Assembly: GCA_007026445.1 (NCBI GenBank)
Contig: VDMD01000062.1
Location: forward strand, 92,477-156,476
Direction: 5' to 3'
Source: Schizophyllum amplum
Taxonomy: Eukaryota; Basidiomycota; Agaricomycetes; Agaricales; Schizophyllaceae
Length of the DNA stretch: 64,000 nt
Position 1 is the first letter of the stretch, and the number at the start of each line of letters is the position of its first letter. The translations under genes and the position numbers were made by a program. Positions 23,700-36,491 of the stretch are shown here, in pieces. Below the pieces are notes generated by a model. It saw nothing but the letters and a program-made list of their open reading frames with translations, was not told the DNA's origin and searched no databases.

Positions 23700-24332
23700 C
23701 GAGCCGTATGTGAAGCTGAATCGTGCAGACACTTTATAGCTCAGCATTCTAGCTGAGCAAGTCTTCGCATATATAAGTATGCCTGCGACGCGCATCGTCG
23801 CCTGCGTACCCAGTATTTGTTGAGACCACACAGTTTTAGCTCGACCATGATACAGGTTCATTTCGCCTTCTCCCTCACGGTTCTCTCAAACTAGATGCCT
23901 GCGCACAATGCCTCCGAGCCTCAAAGGCCGTACACATGTCCTACACTCGAGGGAAAGAGATGAATAAGACTCCACAAATATACAGAAACGAGGAAGTGGG
24001 ATAATAATACGACCGGCCGAAAATACTGCTGAATAGGCTGCCAGAGTCCGCTGGGGTCGACATAAACCGACACTGCGAGAGACGGCATATAGACAGCAGC
24101 GATGCGGACGCGCGACAGACACCAACGAGCGCAGACACGCCCAACAATGCGCGAACATGCAGTACGATGCGGATATGGACAGCGGAGGAAGCAGCGCAGT
24201 GAGTAGGTACATATGCATGTGAATGGGGAATCGCCTTTCGTCAAGGGTCGTTCAGTCGTGAGACATGGACGAATACGACGGACGGAACGGTGCCATGACG
24301 CGGCGGACAGTATCATGAGTCGACGAACGACA
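23700..24332. other. Convergent 3' flanks of PH-CRIB copy and CLA4
   Basis: No gene supported. A TATA-like stretch near 23770 has no start codon assigned to it. Confidence 0.35.
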
Positions 24333-27300
24333 TCATGACTGCGTCTTGTTCTTGAACCGCAAGAGCGGCGCGAGACCGGTCGACGTGCATGCCTTCTTCA
24401 GGAAGGCGTGCTGGGGACAACGTCAGGCTTCATAGCAGTGCAACCACAGACAAAGCACTTACCTCCAGCAATTCACCCGCAGTTGCTCTGCTGCTCACAT
24501 CCACGCACAAGCAGACGGCAAGGAAGCCCTTCAGCTCCTGCATCATAGCGTTAGTGCCTTTGCAAAGTACGTAGTCGTGTTTGACGAACCTTGCTCAACG
24601 CTTCCGGCTTCTTCAAGGTCGGCGTGCCATTTGTCGCGATGAGGTAGAGCGCCTTAAGCGGTTCCCTATCAAGGAGATCAGCCTGAGTGTCGCCTACAAA
24701 AGAGCCGCGAAGACGCACTCATCGAGATACGGCGGCTCGTTCTCAATCATCTCAATGGCCATAATACCAAGCGACCAAATATCGACCTGCGGTCGCATTG
24801 TCAGAACTAGGCATTGTAAGTCTGAACACCGGCCTCACCTTGGCTCCATACTCCTTTTGCTTCACGACCTCCGGAGCCATCCAGTACGGCGTGCCCACCA
24901 TGGTCGCACGCTTCGACTTCTGGTCCGTCAACTTCGCGCAGAAACCGAAGTCGGCTGGAGGTACGTCAGTACATTTGTTGACAGGGCCCCGATAGACGCG
25001 ACTGACTGATCTTCACGTGCCCGCTGGCATCCAACAAGACGTTGTCTGACTTGATGTCACGATGGATAATGCTTTGACTGTGGAGATGCCCGAGGCCCTT
25101 GCAGGTCTGACTCGGGAGGTTTATGAAGAGACAAGGGAGGAAGAGCAATGGCAGACGGACCTCCAAGCATATACTCGATATCTGGTCCTCCTCAAGCGTG
25201 TTGTTCTCAATGATGTCTGCAATTTGTAAGAGAAGTCCCCAAAAGGTTCATAGGCATCACATACCCGTCAAAGCACCACCCTCCATGTACTCCATGACGA
25301 CCCAAAGCTCGTTACTCTTGACCAAGAACGAGTCTGACAGACGTATCAGTGCATATATGCATGCGAAGAGACGGAAGTCTTACCGAGGAAGTTGACGATG
25401 TTCGGATGCTGGCTCTCCTTCATGACGATGATCTCATTCACGATGAGCTCCTTCCGCGGTTGGTGGCTGGGTAAAGGTGAGCTCGTCAGGGTCGCACCGC
25501 GCACGATACATGACGATGACTGACCTGAGGTCCATCTCCTTGATGGCGACTTTCTTGCCTGTCGCCAATGTCTTCGCGACGTAGACATGGCCGGAGGCAC
25601 TGGTCAGACAGTCAGTAAGCAGCAAGACCAGGACAATCATGCACACGGCAAAGAATACAATATAGCGTCGCCATGTCTTGGTATCTATCGATCGAATATG
25701 AAAGAGACTTACCCCTGACCAATCTTCTTGATCTTGCTGTAGATCAACTTAGGATCTTCATCCGTCACCACCTTAACAAAGTTGGTCTGTCAGCCAGACA
25801 CACAACGAGCTAGGCAAAACTTCCTCACCTGCCGCAACTTCTCCCATGATCTGCACCTCCGTCATCGTGCTGATGCGCTTCTCCTACAGCCCGTTAGCCT
25901 CACATCTCAGCCCCAACTCGCCATCGCTCACCTTCTCCTTCGGCTTCTCCAGCGCAGCCGCGGCCGCAGCCACCCCTGTGCCACCTGCCTTCGCCGGCTT
26001 CTCCTCCTCCTTGATCTGGATCTTCTTCGCCGGCTGCAGCGGCTTCACCGGCGGCGGCCCCGCCAGCGCACCTGCCGCCCCGGGCGCCGGATGCGTGCTC
26101 GGCTGGCTCGTCGCTGGCGCGCTCTTCGCCGGTACCCCCATCCCCGGCCGCTCCTCGCGCTCGCGCTCCCGCTCCGCACGGTCCGCGCGGTCCCGTTCGC
26201 GCTGCTCGCGCTCCTTCTCGCGCTGCTGCCGCTCGACCGCCCGCGCGCGCTCCCGCTGCTCGCGGTCCGCGCGGTCACGGTCACGCTGGTCACGATCGGC
26301 ACGGTCCCGGTCGCGCTGCTCGCGGTCGGCGAGGTCCTGTTGCTCGCGCTCGCGCTGGCCGGGGTCAAGGCTTTCCTTTCGTGTGGGAATGCCACCTGAG
26401 GGACCCTGGGCAGGCTTCCGTGCGCGCAGGTCGGCGGCGCTGGGAGGGGAGGGTGCTGGTCTGATGAGAGAGATCAGCGCATGTTGGCATGGGGGGCAGG
26501 ACGACGATCACCTGTTGGCAGTGAGGAGGGGTCGCGGCGGCGCAGGCCGAGTGGCCTGCAAATTCGGCACAGATCGCTCTGTGCTAAGGGCTGGTCGATG
26601 TTGCGAGCCAGGGCCTAGGGAGCATGAGCAAAGGCAGTCTTAGAGGCATAGCGTCACGCACCGATCGTTGCGGCATGGCCACGGTCACCGTTGACCTGCT
26701 CAGCTGCGCGGGCGACTTCAGCAAACTGTCAAAACGTGCATGAGGCTTCACATAGAATACGCACCCTGAGATGCCAAAGGCGCGGGGGCGGTATCTTGGC
26801 GAGCAATAGGTGGTCGTTGCTGATATTTGGGCGTAAGCGGGTTGCTCTTACACGGGACAGATGAACTGACTGATGCACCGGCCAGACCCGTGCCCGCGTT
26901 GAAGCGGGCGGGCGCGTCGGTGTAAGGTTGTGAGGGCACGCCTGGAATCGTTGTGAGCGCCTGATGGAACGTGTTAAGCGATTCGACGCACCCATATCCC
27001 CCATTTCTTCTCTCTTCTGGTGGTCGACGTAGAACTCCAAGACGTCCAAGACGGCCTGCGGGTCCTTAGCGTAGTCCTCCCGGGTGATAGCTGACTTCGT
27101 GAGCAACTTGGACCACTGGTCCGGCAGGCCGGTAAATGCGCCTGTAACTGCGTCGAAGCCGACGTGGACCTGCAACAGGTCTTAGCATATGCGCTGGTAA
27201 TTGGCGGGCTACGCGCCTTGTGAACAAAGTTGGTTGGGTTTGAGACGCCCATGAGCGGAGAGCGAGAGTAGATGTCGTCCTGCCAGCCGTACAGCTCCTC

Positions 27301-27755
27301 GTCGGATTTCTGGCAGAGATCAAGGTCAGGGACTGTATGTGCAGAGACGGCGAGGTGATCACCAATGACATATAGAAGCTGCGTGAATATCGTCAATTTC
27401 TGATGTACACAATGCATATGGACGCGACGCACCGCTTGTCCTTGGTCTCCAGAAGCAGACAGTACGGCTTGAGGTCTGTTCGCTCAATGTTCGATATGTC
27501 GCTCAGCATGATGACCGATTGCTGAGGCGCGTTCTACGGCGAGCATTAGCCACGGTCCTCTGCGCGATCAACGATGGCACGAACCTCAGACTTGCGGATC
27601 TCGAGGACGGCCTCCTTGAGGACGAGCCATTTGGCCTTCCAGATCCAGCTCGCGAACGTCCCGTCCTCTTTCAAGCTCACCAGACCCTGGCGCACGCAGC
27701 CAAAGCCTCCCCCATTGCGGTTGGTTGGCGAACCTCCGATGCCTGTGTACGACAT
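24333..27755 (-). CDS. PAK-family Ser/Thr kinase CLA4
   Basis: About 21 exons. Order of domains: PH (27755-27363; [29 protein letters not shown]), CRIB (27309-26992; [22 protein letters not shown]), a long disordered linker with an Arg/Asp/Glu/Gln-rich coil ([14 protein letters not shown]), then the kinase: [18 protein letters not shown] (Lys), [22 protein letters not shown], ending RFKNKTQS. It is a Cdc42/Rac-activated kinase for polarity, septation and hyphal growth. The PH-CRIB-kinase order separates CLA4 from STE20. Oddities: the intron after PTNFVHK begins with GC instead of GT (27216-27215); one linker joint (about 26726-26870) could not be resolved; and a run of three G (25843-25845) puts the conserved MTEVQIMEKLR segment out of frame by one base, probably a sequence error. 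Confidence 0.9.
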
Positions 27756-28308
27756 GGCAACCGTGGGTCCCCGGGTGTGTCGTCAGAATTCAGGGATGTG
27801 AGTCTTCGAGCTCGTCGTCTGTGTCGTGAGCGCGCTCGTTTGCTACGCCTGCGCTCGAACGCTGATCAGCGTCGAAGACGATCAAGGATGATGCTTGTGA
27901 TCAGCGAGAGCGGCGTTCGACGGTTCGCCGAGCAGCGAGCAGGCTGATGCAGAGAAGTTTCGTGGTCGTGATCGTTGCCGAGGTCGGCGTCGGCGTCGTC
28001 AACGTCGCCGCGGGCGTCTTTAGCAGGTTCACCGTCGTCGCGAACGACGAGCACGCTACAGATAAACAGGAGTCAATATCCTGCACGTGCTGCCGGCCCG
28101 GTAAATCCGAGTCTTCCGTTTCCAAATGACAAGTCCAACCCGAACTTAACTTCGAACTTACGAATCAACCGGAAATCCCAGAGCCAAGTGTCTATGCATG
28201 CGAGGTTCAGGAAATTCTCACGTCAATAAAGTGCAGGTAACTTTTTTCATGGAAGGACAGGCGCCATTTTAACGCATCGCAGAGTTGACTTTCAATAAAC
28301 CGTTGCAT
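27756..28308. other. Divergent promoter region CLA4 / F-box gene 2
   Basis: Shared upstream region of CLA4 (minus) and F-box gene 2 (plus). No coding sequence or clear element. Confidence 0.4.
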
Positions 28309-30055
28309 ATGCATCGCGCGTTCTCTATACCTGAAATCGTCTTCTCGATATGCAACACTCTAGCTCATGGAACAGCCGATATAGATGGAGACGGCCCATA
28401 TACCATATCTGATCCGGCTACACTGGCGATCTGCGCAAGGACATGTCGCGCCTTTCACCTGCCCGCCGTCAGCGCGTTATGGAAGCACGACTTGATGACC
28501 CTAGAGACTGTCCTACTGCACTGCATGCCTTCGGATGTCTGGAACTTAGAGGCTGACGCAGAAGAATATCATAGCACACGAGCGGATCGGATGGTGAGCA
28601 CTTTGTTCTTCTTTCATCAGTCCCGTTGATCACGATTGATACCAGACACTCAAACGTCCCATCCGTCCGGACGACCTGAACCGGCTTGCGCACTACGCTC
28701 CCCTTGTCAACAAGATTGCGTTCGGCAGTGCCTCCCATCGCGTCTATATCCGAGGGAGGCTCACGAACCTACCGTTCCTGTCGGACGACGCGTACCTCGC
28801 ACTATCCCTTGCAATCCCTAATCCCATGTTCCCCAACCTTCGACATCTATTCTGGAACGACCAAAGCGCTAACTTGCTTCGTATCACACCCTACCTTTCA
28901 CCATCTCTTGTCACCCTCGACATAGATCTGCACGATTCCAACCCGACGCATTCACCCATTATCCAGCACCTGCCGTTGCGCTGTCCTGATATGAGCCAGT
29001 TCACTATTAGCTGCCTAGCCGAGCACGAACTGGCGCTGCGTAATATCGCGTCCATGCTGTCCCCTGCCGTCTGCGCTTGGAACCTGCGAAAGTTCGGCTC
29101 CCCCACGGCCGACCACGCGACCATTCGCCATCTCAGTCAATGCCCTTCTCTCACCACGCTCTCAATTTACTATCTTGCGCCTCCCTTGGATCAATCAGAC
29201 ACTGCAAAGCTCACGCATCCCGGGGCCTTCTCCTTCCTACGGACGATGCTTATACACAGGCTGGCAATGGACCGCTGCGTCGAGCTCATCCAGGGTTGCT
29301 CGTTCACCAACCTCGAAGAGCTCACTCTTAAGCCCCTAAATCCCTCGACGTCGAGTTTCTCAGGCCTCCTCCGCGCCATCCGCGACGCCCACGCACGCCC
29401 TCAACTCCTCCACCTCCTGAGGGTCGCCGAAAATACCGTGCTTACCCAGGTGGACCCGCCACCGCTGCGCGATGCGGACATCGAGCCTCTCCTCACTTTC
29501 CCTGCACTCAGCGGCCTCGTTCTTAGCTGCGCTGGCGGCTTCGACCTCGCCGACAGCACCATCCTGCGCATGACAGAAGCGTGGCCGAGCCTGGAGCGGC
29601 TCAAATTATCCGGTCTGCAGCGCCCGACATGGGATCGGCGCCTCTCGCTGCGCGCGCTTGTCCCCCTTGCGCTGAACTGCCCGAAGCTGCGAACGCTCGC
29701 GCTCGAGCTGGATGCCACGAGAGTGGCGTACGACCGCAACCCGCCGCGGCCGGCAACGCCGCACTGCCTGCGGCACATCTCGGTCCTGTGGTCGCCCATC
29801 GGCAGCCATCGCGTCGTTGCGGGCTTCCTATCCGTCGTGTTTCCTGGTGTACGGGCGGTCCTTGTGGCTGACGATGTAGACGAGAGGGCGGCAAGGCGAT
29901 GGGACCTGGTCGGGTTAACAACGCAGCTCATTGCCAAGCTGCGGGAGCATGAGCGCATGGATCGGTTAGGGCTGTCGCAGCCTTCTGTGAACTCGAACGT
30001 GGACGATGTGGACTACATTTCAACTCCCGAGTCGGAGGCGGAGGTGAATGACTAA
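28309..30055 (+). CDS. F-box-like/LRR-like protein 2, 564 aa
   Basis: Exons 28309-28593 and 28646-30055 (52-bp intron) give 565 codons. The N-terminus MHRAFSIPEIVFSICNTL and LAICARTCRAFHLPAVSALWKHD form the F-box-like region; leucine-rich stretches follow (FPNLRHLFW, LPLRCPDMSQFTI, LRTLALELDATRVAYDRNPP), and the acidic end is STPESEAEVND. The intron falls just after the F-box region, at the position shared by all family members here. Predicted role is substrate choice for an SCF-type E3 ligase; the substrate is unknown. It is most like protein 3 at 32252, pointing to a local duplication with the MYND gene between them. The stop lies only 97 bases from the stop of the convergent MYND gene. Confidence 0.87.
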
Positions 30056-30152
30056 GTCATCGTCGAAGCTGGGCTGCAGATAATTCGGGGATGCGGGAAT
30101 AAATACAATGGACCATCAATTTAAATGTAGGTTCTAATCGTACTTGGGCGAC

Positions 30153-31920
30153 TCAGGAGTCTTTCGCCCGCATTATCATCTCTGCATATCCGATTCCCAC
30201 ATCTCTAGTTATGCGATTCATGTAGTTTCGCTCGATGGGGGACATGCCTTCCTGCATCTCCCCCAGCTGCGGTATGGTCGAGCTACCCGCTTTGAAATAC
30301 TCATTCCCGTACTCTGCGCGCTTACCATGCCGCTGTGCCATGAAAGCTGGGGTGCTTTCCTCGAAGTACGGCTTGAAGTACTCTTCGGCGTACTCGAAGT
30401 CCATCTCTGCGTACAGGTCGATGAAATTATTCCACACGACGGGTTCGTGGGGTGCAAGCTGTAGCTGCCCCAGGGCCGCATCGCACCAGTCATGGTCGGT
30501 GATCTTGGCAGTGGTGAGGAGACACGGTAGAGAGACCACAGGGCATCGGGATATGATTTCCGGATACGCGTCGTATTTGTGTCCGTCACCAAGGCGGTAC
30601 TGCACGCGAAAGACCGCGAAATCGCCGGGACCAAGAACGACTTGCGCCTTCTCCCAGTCAGCAACGCGATCCCAGGGCGTTCCCGTTGGTCGTGCAGCAG
30701 GCTGGTACTCGCCGCCTGGCGCGAAGCGGCCTTTGGGCGCTACGAATCCATTGATCTCGGCAATCGCTACTCGGAGCTTGCCATTGTAGTCGATCCATGG
30801 TGGATTAAAGACGATCTGTTTACTATAAGAGTGATCAGTTCCGTACTACGACAAGAACATACGAATCGCACGCACTCTTCCTCGATCGTATGATATTCGA
30901 CCCTGGCGAGTTCCTCGGGCAGGAGACAGCCCTTCAGGTGATCGTATACGCCATAGACAGTATTATCTCCGTAGACTGCAACCACGCGCCCGTCCGTGCG
31001 TCTGTTCTGCACAACAATGCGGAGCGTAACGAGGGTGAAGCCAATATATTTTCTGGCTTCGACCCCCTTGCCGTGCTTCTGCATGTCCGGAAGCCCTGCC
31101 CAGCTCTGGTAGGACGGGGGCCCGTTGGAAAAGTCACAGTCGGGTCCTACACCTTCCGCGGGCTCGAATGCCCGTTGCAACCTGTTGGCGGTCGTGAGCT
31201 TCATCAGTAACAGGTTTTCTGATATCAAGCAATGCGCGATCTCACAGGGTTCCCAATCGGCCTCCCGTGGCCATCCATATGCCTACCCCATTCTGATTGC
31301 TTTTCGCGAAGATGGGATCCACCGGCCACGGAACGTCGAGCCGATCGGACGGGTCGAATGTCTTCGCGAGCGGTGGTTGCATGAACTTGGCGCACTCCCG
31401 CTTGTGGCCAGCGCGCCAGTGCTCTTGTTGGCAGTTCTCGGAGCAGCTGAATAACTTCCATCAGCTAAGTTCTCGGCGCATGGCCAAACATCGCACTAGT
31501 TGATTGACCTGCCACCGCTGCGTAAGTGTAGTTCTCATATGGCGTAAGTCGACATACGCACTTGCAGCGTGAGCACGTCTGTAGACGCGTACCGGCAAGC
31601 TTTCTCTTGTTGCAGCGCCCGCAAACATTCTTCCTGTCCTTTCTGCGCGCTTTACGAGCATTGATTTCTTCGAGAGCGGCTACCTGAAATCGGCTCGCGT
31701 GTGCGTACATGGCGTTCACTGCTGCATTATGGTTGGGATCCCAGGGGTTCCTCCTCCTCGTGGATTGACCTGAAGGAGCGGAGTGAGATGACGATGGGTC
31801 CCTCCCAGCGCTGCTGCTCGTAGTCAATGATGGATTCGATTGCGCGATAGCGCGCCCAGGATCTCCGGTCAATAATCTGGTAAAATCTTGTTCGAGCTCT
31901 GCGATGAAGTGTGACTCCAT
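30153..31920 (-). CDS. MYND zinc-finger protein, 517 aa
   Basis: Exons 31920-31558, 31454-31246, 31181-30863 and 30815-30153 give 518 codons in frame. A MYND finger lies at about residues 100-143: CGRC, then CSRC, CSENC, and HWRAGHKREC, with all eight Cys/His zinc ligands present across the first splice joint. The N-terminus is Ser-rich with a basic stretch (KARRKDRKNVC). The C-terminal 370 residues have no domain I can name (VAVYGDNTVYGVYDHLK; APHEPVVWNNFIDLYAEMDFEY). MYND fingers usually bind proline-rich partners, and many basidiomycete MYND proteins of this build are uncharacterised. No SET domain is seen, so it is not a methyltransferase of the SMYD type. Neighbours are F-box genes. Confidence 0.88.
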
Positions 31921-32251
31921 TGTGGTTGTGCCAACCGCAGGCGGTCAACGTGAGTTATGGCTGACGAAAGACGACGAGTCTTTGATCGAGTCACGGAACG
32001 GCGTAAGGAGATGAATATGAGAAAACTGGAGGACAGCGTGGGAAAGCGTGGAAATTTAAATTCATCAGACACCCGGTCCGGTCCGGGGCGTCGCACGACT
32101 CTTTCTTTTCTCTGCCCTTCGGCGAGAAAAAGTTTTGCCTCTATGCAGGACTGACCAGGAGTCAGTCAAAGTCCTCTAGATATATCACAGGCAAGTGGAT
32201 ATTTTTCATGTGAAGTCTTCGCGCTGACGCGCGGGCACCGTCAGTCCAGAA
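31921..32251. other. Divergent promoter MYND / F-box gene 3
   Basis: 330 bases between two divergent starts. No coding sequence. Confidence 0.4.
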
Positions 32252-34007
32252 ATGCATATCGCCTTGTCTATTCCCGAAATCGTCTCTGAGTTATGCAACG
32301 CCTTACTAGAAGATAACGGAGCAAGGGAGGGAGAGGGTCCATACACCATATGCGACACGCGAACGCTGGCAGTCTGTGCGAGAACATGCCGTGCCTTCCA
32401 CGCCCCCGCTATCAAGGCGTTATGGAAGGACGACAGGCTGACGCTGGAGATGGTTCTGCTGCACTGCATGCCCCGAGAAATATGGGAGGTACAACGTGGC
32501 GCGCCCGGCTACTACTCCTCTAAGAAGATAGATAAATATGTAAGGGTCTCATATCCCTTTACGGTTCCTCGCTGATTTTCCACGACAGACACTCGGACGC
32601 GCTATCCGCTCATCAGACCTGGACCGACTTGTCTACTATGCCCCGCTGATCAACAAGCTCACGTTCGGCAGCGCTGCTCATCTCAAATATGAGATGACCG
32701 TCCCGTATGGCAAAGCCTTGCCGGAGCTGTCGGACGAGTGCTACCTAGCACTCTCTCTTGCGTTACCCGGTCCCATATTCCCAAATTTGCGGCATTTAAT
32801 TTGGAACGATCAAAGTGCAAAGCTAGAGCACATGCTACCCTTCCTCTCGCCTAATGCCGTATCTCTCGACATCACTACACATTACACAGGCGCGTCTCTG
32901 ATGACGGTTCTATCACACTTGCCCTTGCGCTGTCCCACCATCACCAACTTCACCTTCCTCTGCGATAGATGGAACAGCCTGGCAGACGTGGAGGTCGTTG
33001 AGCGTACGCTTGCTATCACTGTCTGCTCGTGGAGCCTGCGGAACTTCAGATCTAGAACGGCCGACCATACGACTATCCGTCATCTCAGCCGCTGCCCTTC
33101 CCTCGAAACGTTATGGATATACCGCGATAGACTGCCCTCGTGGAATCTCCCCTCCATCGAGCTCGGGCATACCGCCGCGTTCGCATCCCTACGAACGATG
33201 TTCCTGCACAAGGCATCGATGAAGCGCAACGTCGAACTTATGCAAGGATGTGCTTTCAACAACCTCGAAGAACTCAGGATTCGCTTGGAACACCCTTCTA
33301 CCGGAGAATGGCCGGCACTCTTCCGCGCTATCCGCGATGCTCATGCCCGCCCCCATATCCTGCACACTCTGGAGATCAACGAGTGGCGAGCGGACCGTCC
33401 CGCCGAGTTCCGTGATCCCCTGCGGGACGCGGACATCGAGCCTCTTCTCGCATTCGGGCTTCGACACCTCGACCTCGAATGCACGGGCGGCTTCGACTTC
33501 GCCGACGAGACGATCCAGCGAATGGCAGAGACATGGCCGCGCTTGAAGAATCTCAGGCTGTACGCGAAGGAGCCCGCGACATGGGAGCGCCACCTCACCC
33601 TTGACGCGCTGGCATCCTTAGCGATGCATTGCCCGGACTTGCAGTGCCTCGAGATCGAGGTCGACGCCACAGGTGTAACCTACGATCGCAACCCACCACG
33701 TCCCGCCAAGCCGCACCCTCTGTCGTCCATCTCATTCCACTGGTCGCCCATTACAAGCGCGCGAGTCGTTGCAGGTTTCCTGTCCGTTATCTTCCCCAAT
33801 CTCACTGATACCGACGCGAACGAAGACGCGGACGAGGCGGTCAAGAAGCGGTGGCGCAGGGTTGGGTCGACGGCAAGACTGTTTGCTATGCTGCGCGAGC
33901 AGGAGCGGATGGATGTTCTGGGAGAAGTGCCTTCGGACGAACTTTTGGAGGTGGATGACACGAATTATATTTCGGCCTCCGAATCAGAGGTAGACGACGA
34001 TGAATAA
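32252..34007 (+). CDS. F-box-like/LRR-like protein 3, 568 aa
   Basis: Exons 32252-32539 and 32589-34007 (49-bp intron) give 569 codons. MHIALSIPEIVSELCNAL and LAVCARTCRAFHAPAIKALWKDD are the F-box-like part. The body repeats the layout of protein 2 (PNLRHLIWNDQSAKL, LPLRCPTITNFTF, LECTGGFDFADET, NPPRPAKPHPL) and the end is acidic (SASESEVDDDE). It is a probable SCF adaptor; the target is unknown. With protein 2 it forms the most similar adjacent pair after proteins 1 and 5. It is convergent with F-box gene 4 (155 bases between stops). Confidence 0.87.
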
Positions 34008-34162
34008 CATGTAGGCTGCTTTCTTCGACCATTACGACAACAATGCTGCTGCCTCTCGAGCCTGCACCAGGTCATTCGGTGATGCCCAGTCCTGCAGCTG
34101 GATGTTCTGTAACTTTAAGGTGACATGCGAGCGCAGAAAGAGTGACATCACTTGCATTACTC

Positions 34163-35876
34163 CTAGTCGCCCTCTTCGGGCTCGGCATCTGTGTCGAATT
34201 CATTATCGTCCAGCTCCTCTTCTCCTATATCCTCGCTAGCGTCTGACACGTAGTCAAGCCCTCGTCGCTCATGAGCGCGCACGACGCCGAATACCGGTAG
34301 CATATCAGCTACTCGCTTCCACCTCTTCCGCCGCGCGGCCGACTCCTCCGGGTCGTTGCGGACCAGCGCGCCTTCAGAGCTCGTCGCCGCGCACTCGATG
34401 TCTAGGATGCACGGAAAGAGCGCAGAGAGATATGCAGCGACGATGCGTGCACTTCTGAGGGGCGAGAACTCCACGTCGAGATAAGTCAGCGAGCGCTGCC
34501 GTGCGCCCGCCGGGGGGTTATCGCTGAACGATAGGTCCTCCGCGTCAAAGTCGAGAACGAGATTCTTTAGGCGGCGACAGTGCTGCGCGAGCGGCACCAA
34601 TCCCCGGATGGTCAAGCATCGCGGTCGGTTCTCGTCGCGTCTGGACATAAGCCAGAGATGTTCAAGAAGAGGCCAAGCTTTCGCTAGGTCCTTCATGTCC
34701 TCGTCTTTGAGAGTGAACGCGCCGAAGCAGCGTAGGCTGACCCTGACGAGGTTTTTAAATTTGAGCAGGGGGCTTAGCGTGGCGCTGTCCAACGAATGGA
34801 GGCCGATCTCGCTGCTCAGGTCGTCGACCATGTCGTCGTTGATGTCTATGTCCTCCAGTGTTAATGGGCAGCAGTGGCGACCGAGTTCGTTGATCAGGCT
34901 TCGCCAATGGTCCTCCTTCTGGCTCCGTGCGCACTTGAAGCGGAACTCGCGCAGAAAGATCGTGTTCGGAAGGGAGCGGAAGAAGTTTATACCGAATGTT
35001 AGACGGGAGGGTGTTAAGGACAACGACCGCAGGGCTCGAAACGCAGGCGCGGGCATGTCTGGGAATTTGTCACGGCGGCCGGGGTTGAAGAGGCGCAAGC
35101 TCGACAGCTGAGGGAGAGCTGCGAGGACCAACATGCCACTATCGTCCAGTCGCGGCACCTCCAGCGATCGTATGCCAGGCCACCGACATAGCAGGTACCA
35201 TAGCATCACGATAAGGTCGTCCGTCGCCCACTTTTGATCCAATAGCGCGAAGTCCTGCATGTGAGGGCATTTCGCGGGGAGGTTAGGCAGCAAGGTCGCG
35301 TTCGGATGCGCTCCAGGGCGGCTGTGATACCCAACACGAATCTTCAGGCTCGTGATCTTGGGGTGGAGGAACAGCGTAAGGTACTGGAAGACCTGCGGCC
35401 CTGTGTAGTTCGTGTGCATGAAGACCCACTCAAGACTCTGCAGATTCGGTAGAATGGGTGGCGCCAAAGACATCTGCAAAGCTGCCCAGCACGTCGCATC
35501 AAGCAACCTGGCCACGTATAGTGGCATGCACAATCTCCGCACAAAGCGGGCGTAGAAGATAAATCGCTTCAAGTCTCCCAGGTTGACGGGGCGTCGCACA
35601 ATCTGCGAGTATATGCATAAATTTGCAGAAAATCCGCACGTGTGCGGGGTGCTCACTCACGAATCTTGTCCCGCTGTCTTTCTCGAAGACATCACGCGGG
35701 ATACAAAATAGCAACGGCCAAATATCGCGTAGCTCTCTCCACATCGCCGCGATAGGTTGGATATGGAGCGCCTTGCATGTTCGCGCGACTTTTCCTAGGG
35801 CATCCTTGTCGTTGGTGTCCATCAAGCGATCACATATTATTGCCTGCACCTCGGGAATAGTGAGGCAGATGTGCAT
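34163..35876 (-). CDS. F-box-like/LRR-like protein 4, 551 aa
   Basis: Exons 35876-35661 and 35602-34163 (58-bp intron) give 552 codons. The N-terminus MHICLTIPEVQAIICDRL and LGKVARTCKALHIQPIAAMWREL is the F-box-like region; the body has leucine-rich segments (PNLQSLEWVF, LRSLSLTPSRL, LKNLVLDFDAEDLSF) and a strongly acidic C-terminus (EEELDDNEFDTDAEPEEGD). It is the most divergent of the five paralogues and its N-terminal region is about 23 residues shorter, but the intron position is kept. The substrate is unknown. Confidence 0.87.
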
Positions 35877-36491
35877 CTAGACAGAAAAAAATCATAGAGC
35901 CAAGCGTCAGTGTAAGCGCCCATGGCGCTGACAAGGACCATACCTTTCGCTCGGTATCATCAGGCCACAGGCCTCAGTATTCAATAAAGAGCGCGAGGAT
36001 ATAGATGAGGGTCGAGAGGGAACCTGGATTTTCTTCGTAAGTATCAAGACGCGGTGACTTGACACGTCACGGTACCGAGAGGCACACGTGGCTCACGTTC
36101 GACCCGCCGCGCGGCCGTCCGCTGCCTTGTTCAGTTGGACATTCTGAAGGCGTACAAAGCAAATACTTTCATCAAACACCGGCACTGGAATGTTCGATAT
36201 GATATATTTGTCAAGTCCTACTGTCCGTGAAACGATCTACTAGAGCGTGAAAGTAATGCTACAGATAGTCATGTGTCATGCGAGAAAATCCAAGCCAGGA
36301 AGACAATGCACAAGAAAGGAGCCAGCGGTATGCCCAGCACTGTCGAAGAAGAGTGAATAAAACAAGATGCAATGAGGAGTGAACATGAAATCAGGTTTTC
36401 ATGGGGGAAGGGTGCTAATGCATGAAAAGTAATAATGGAAGTGTGGCAATGAAAGTTACACTGTTGCTTAATCGCCAGAACACTGGCGTTT
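35877..36491. other. Intergenic, 3' flank of receptor 1
   Basis: Promoter of F-box gene 4 and the 3' flank of the first receptor gene. No coding sequence supported. Confidence 0.4.
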
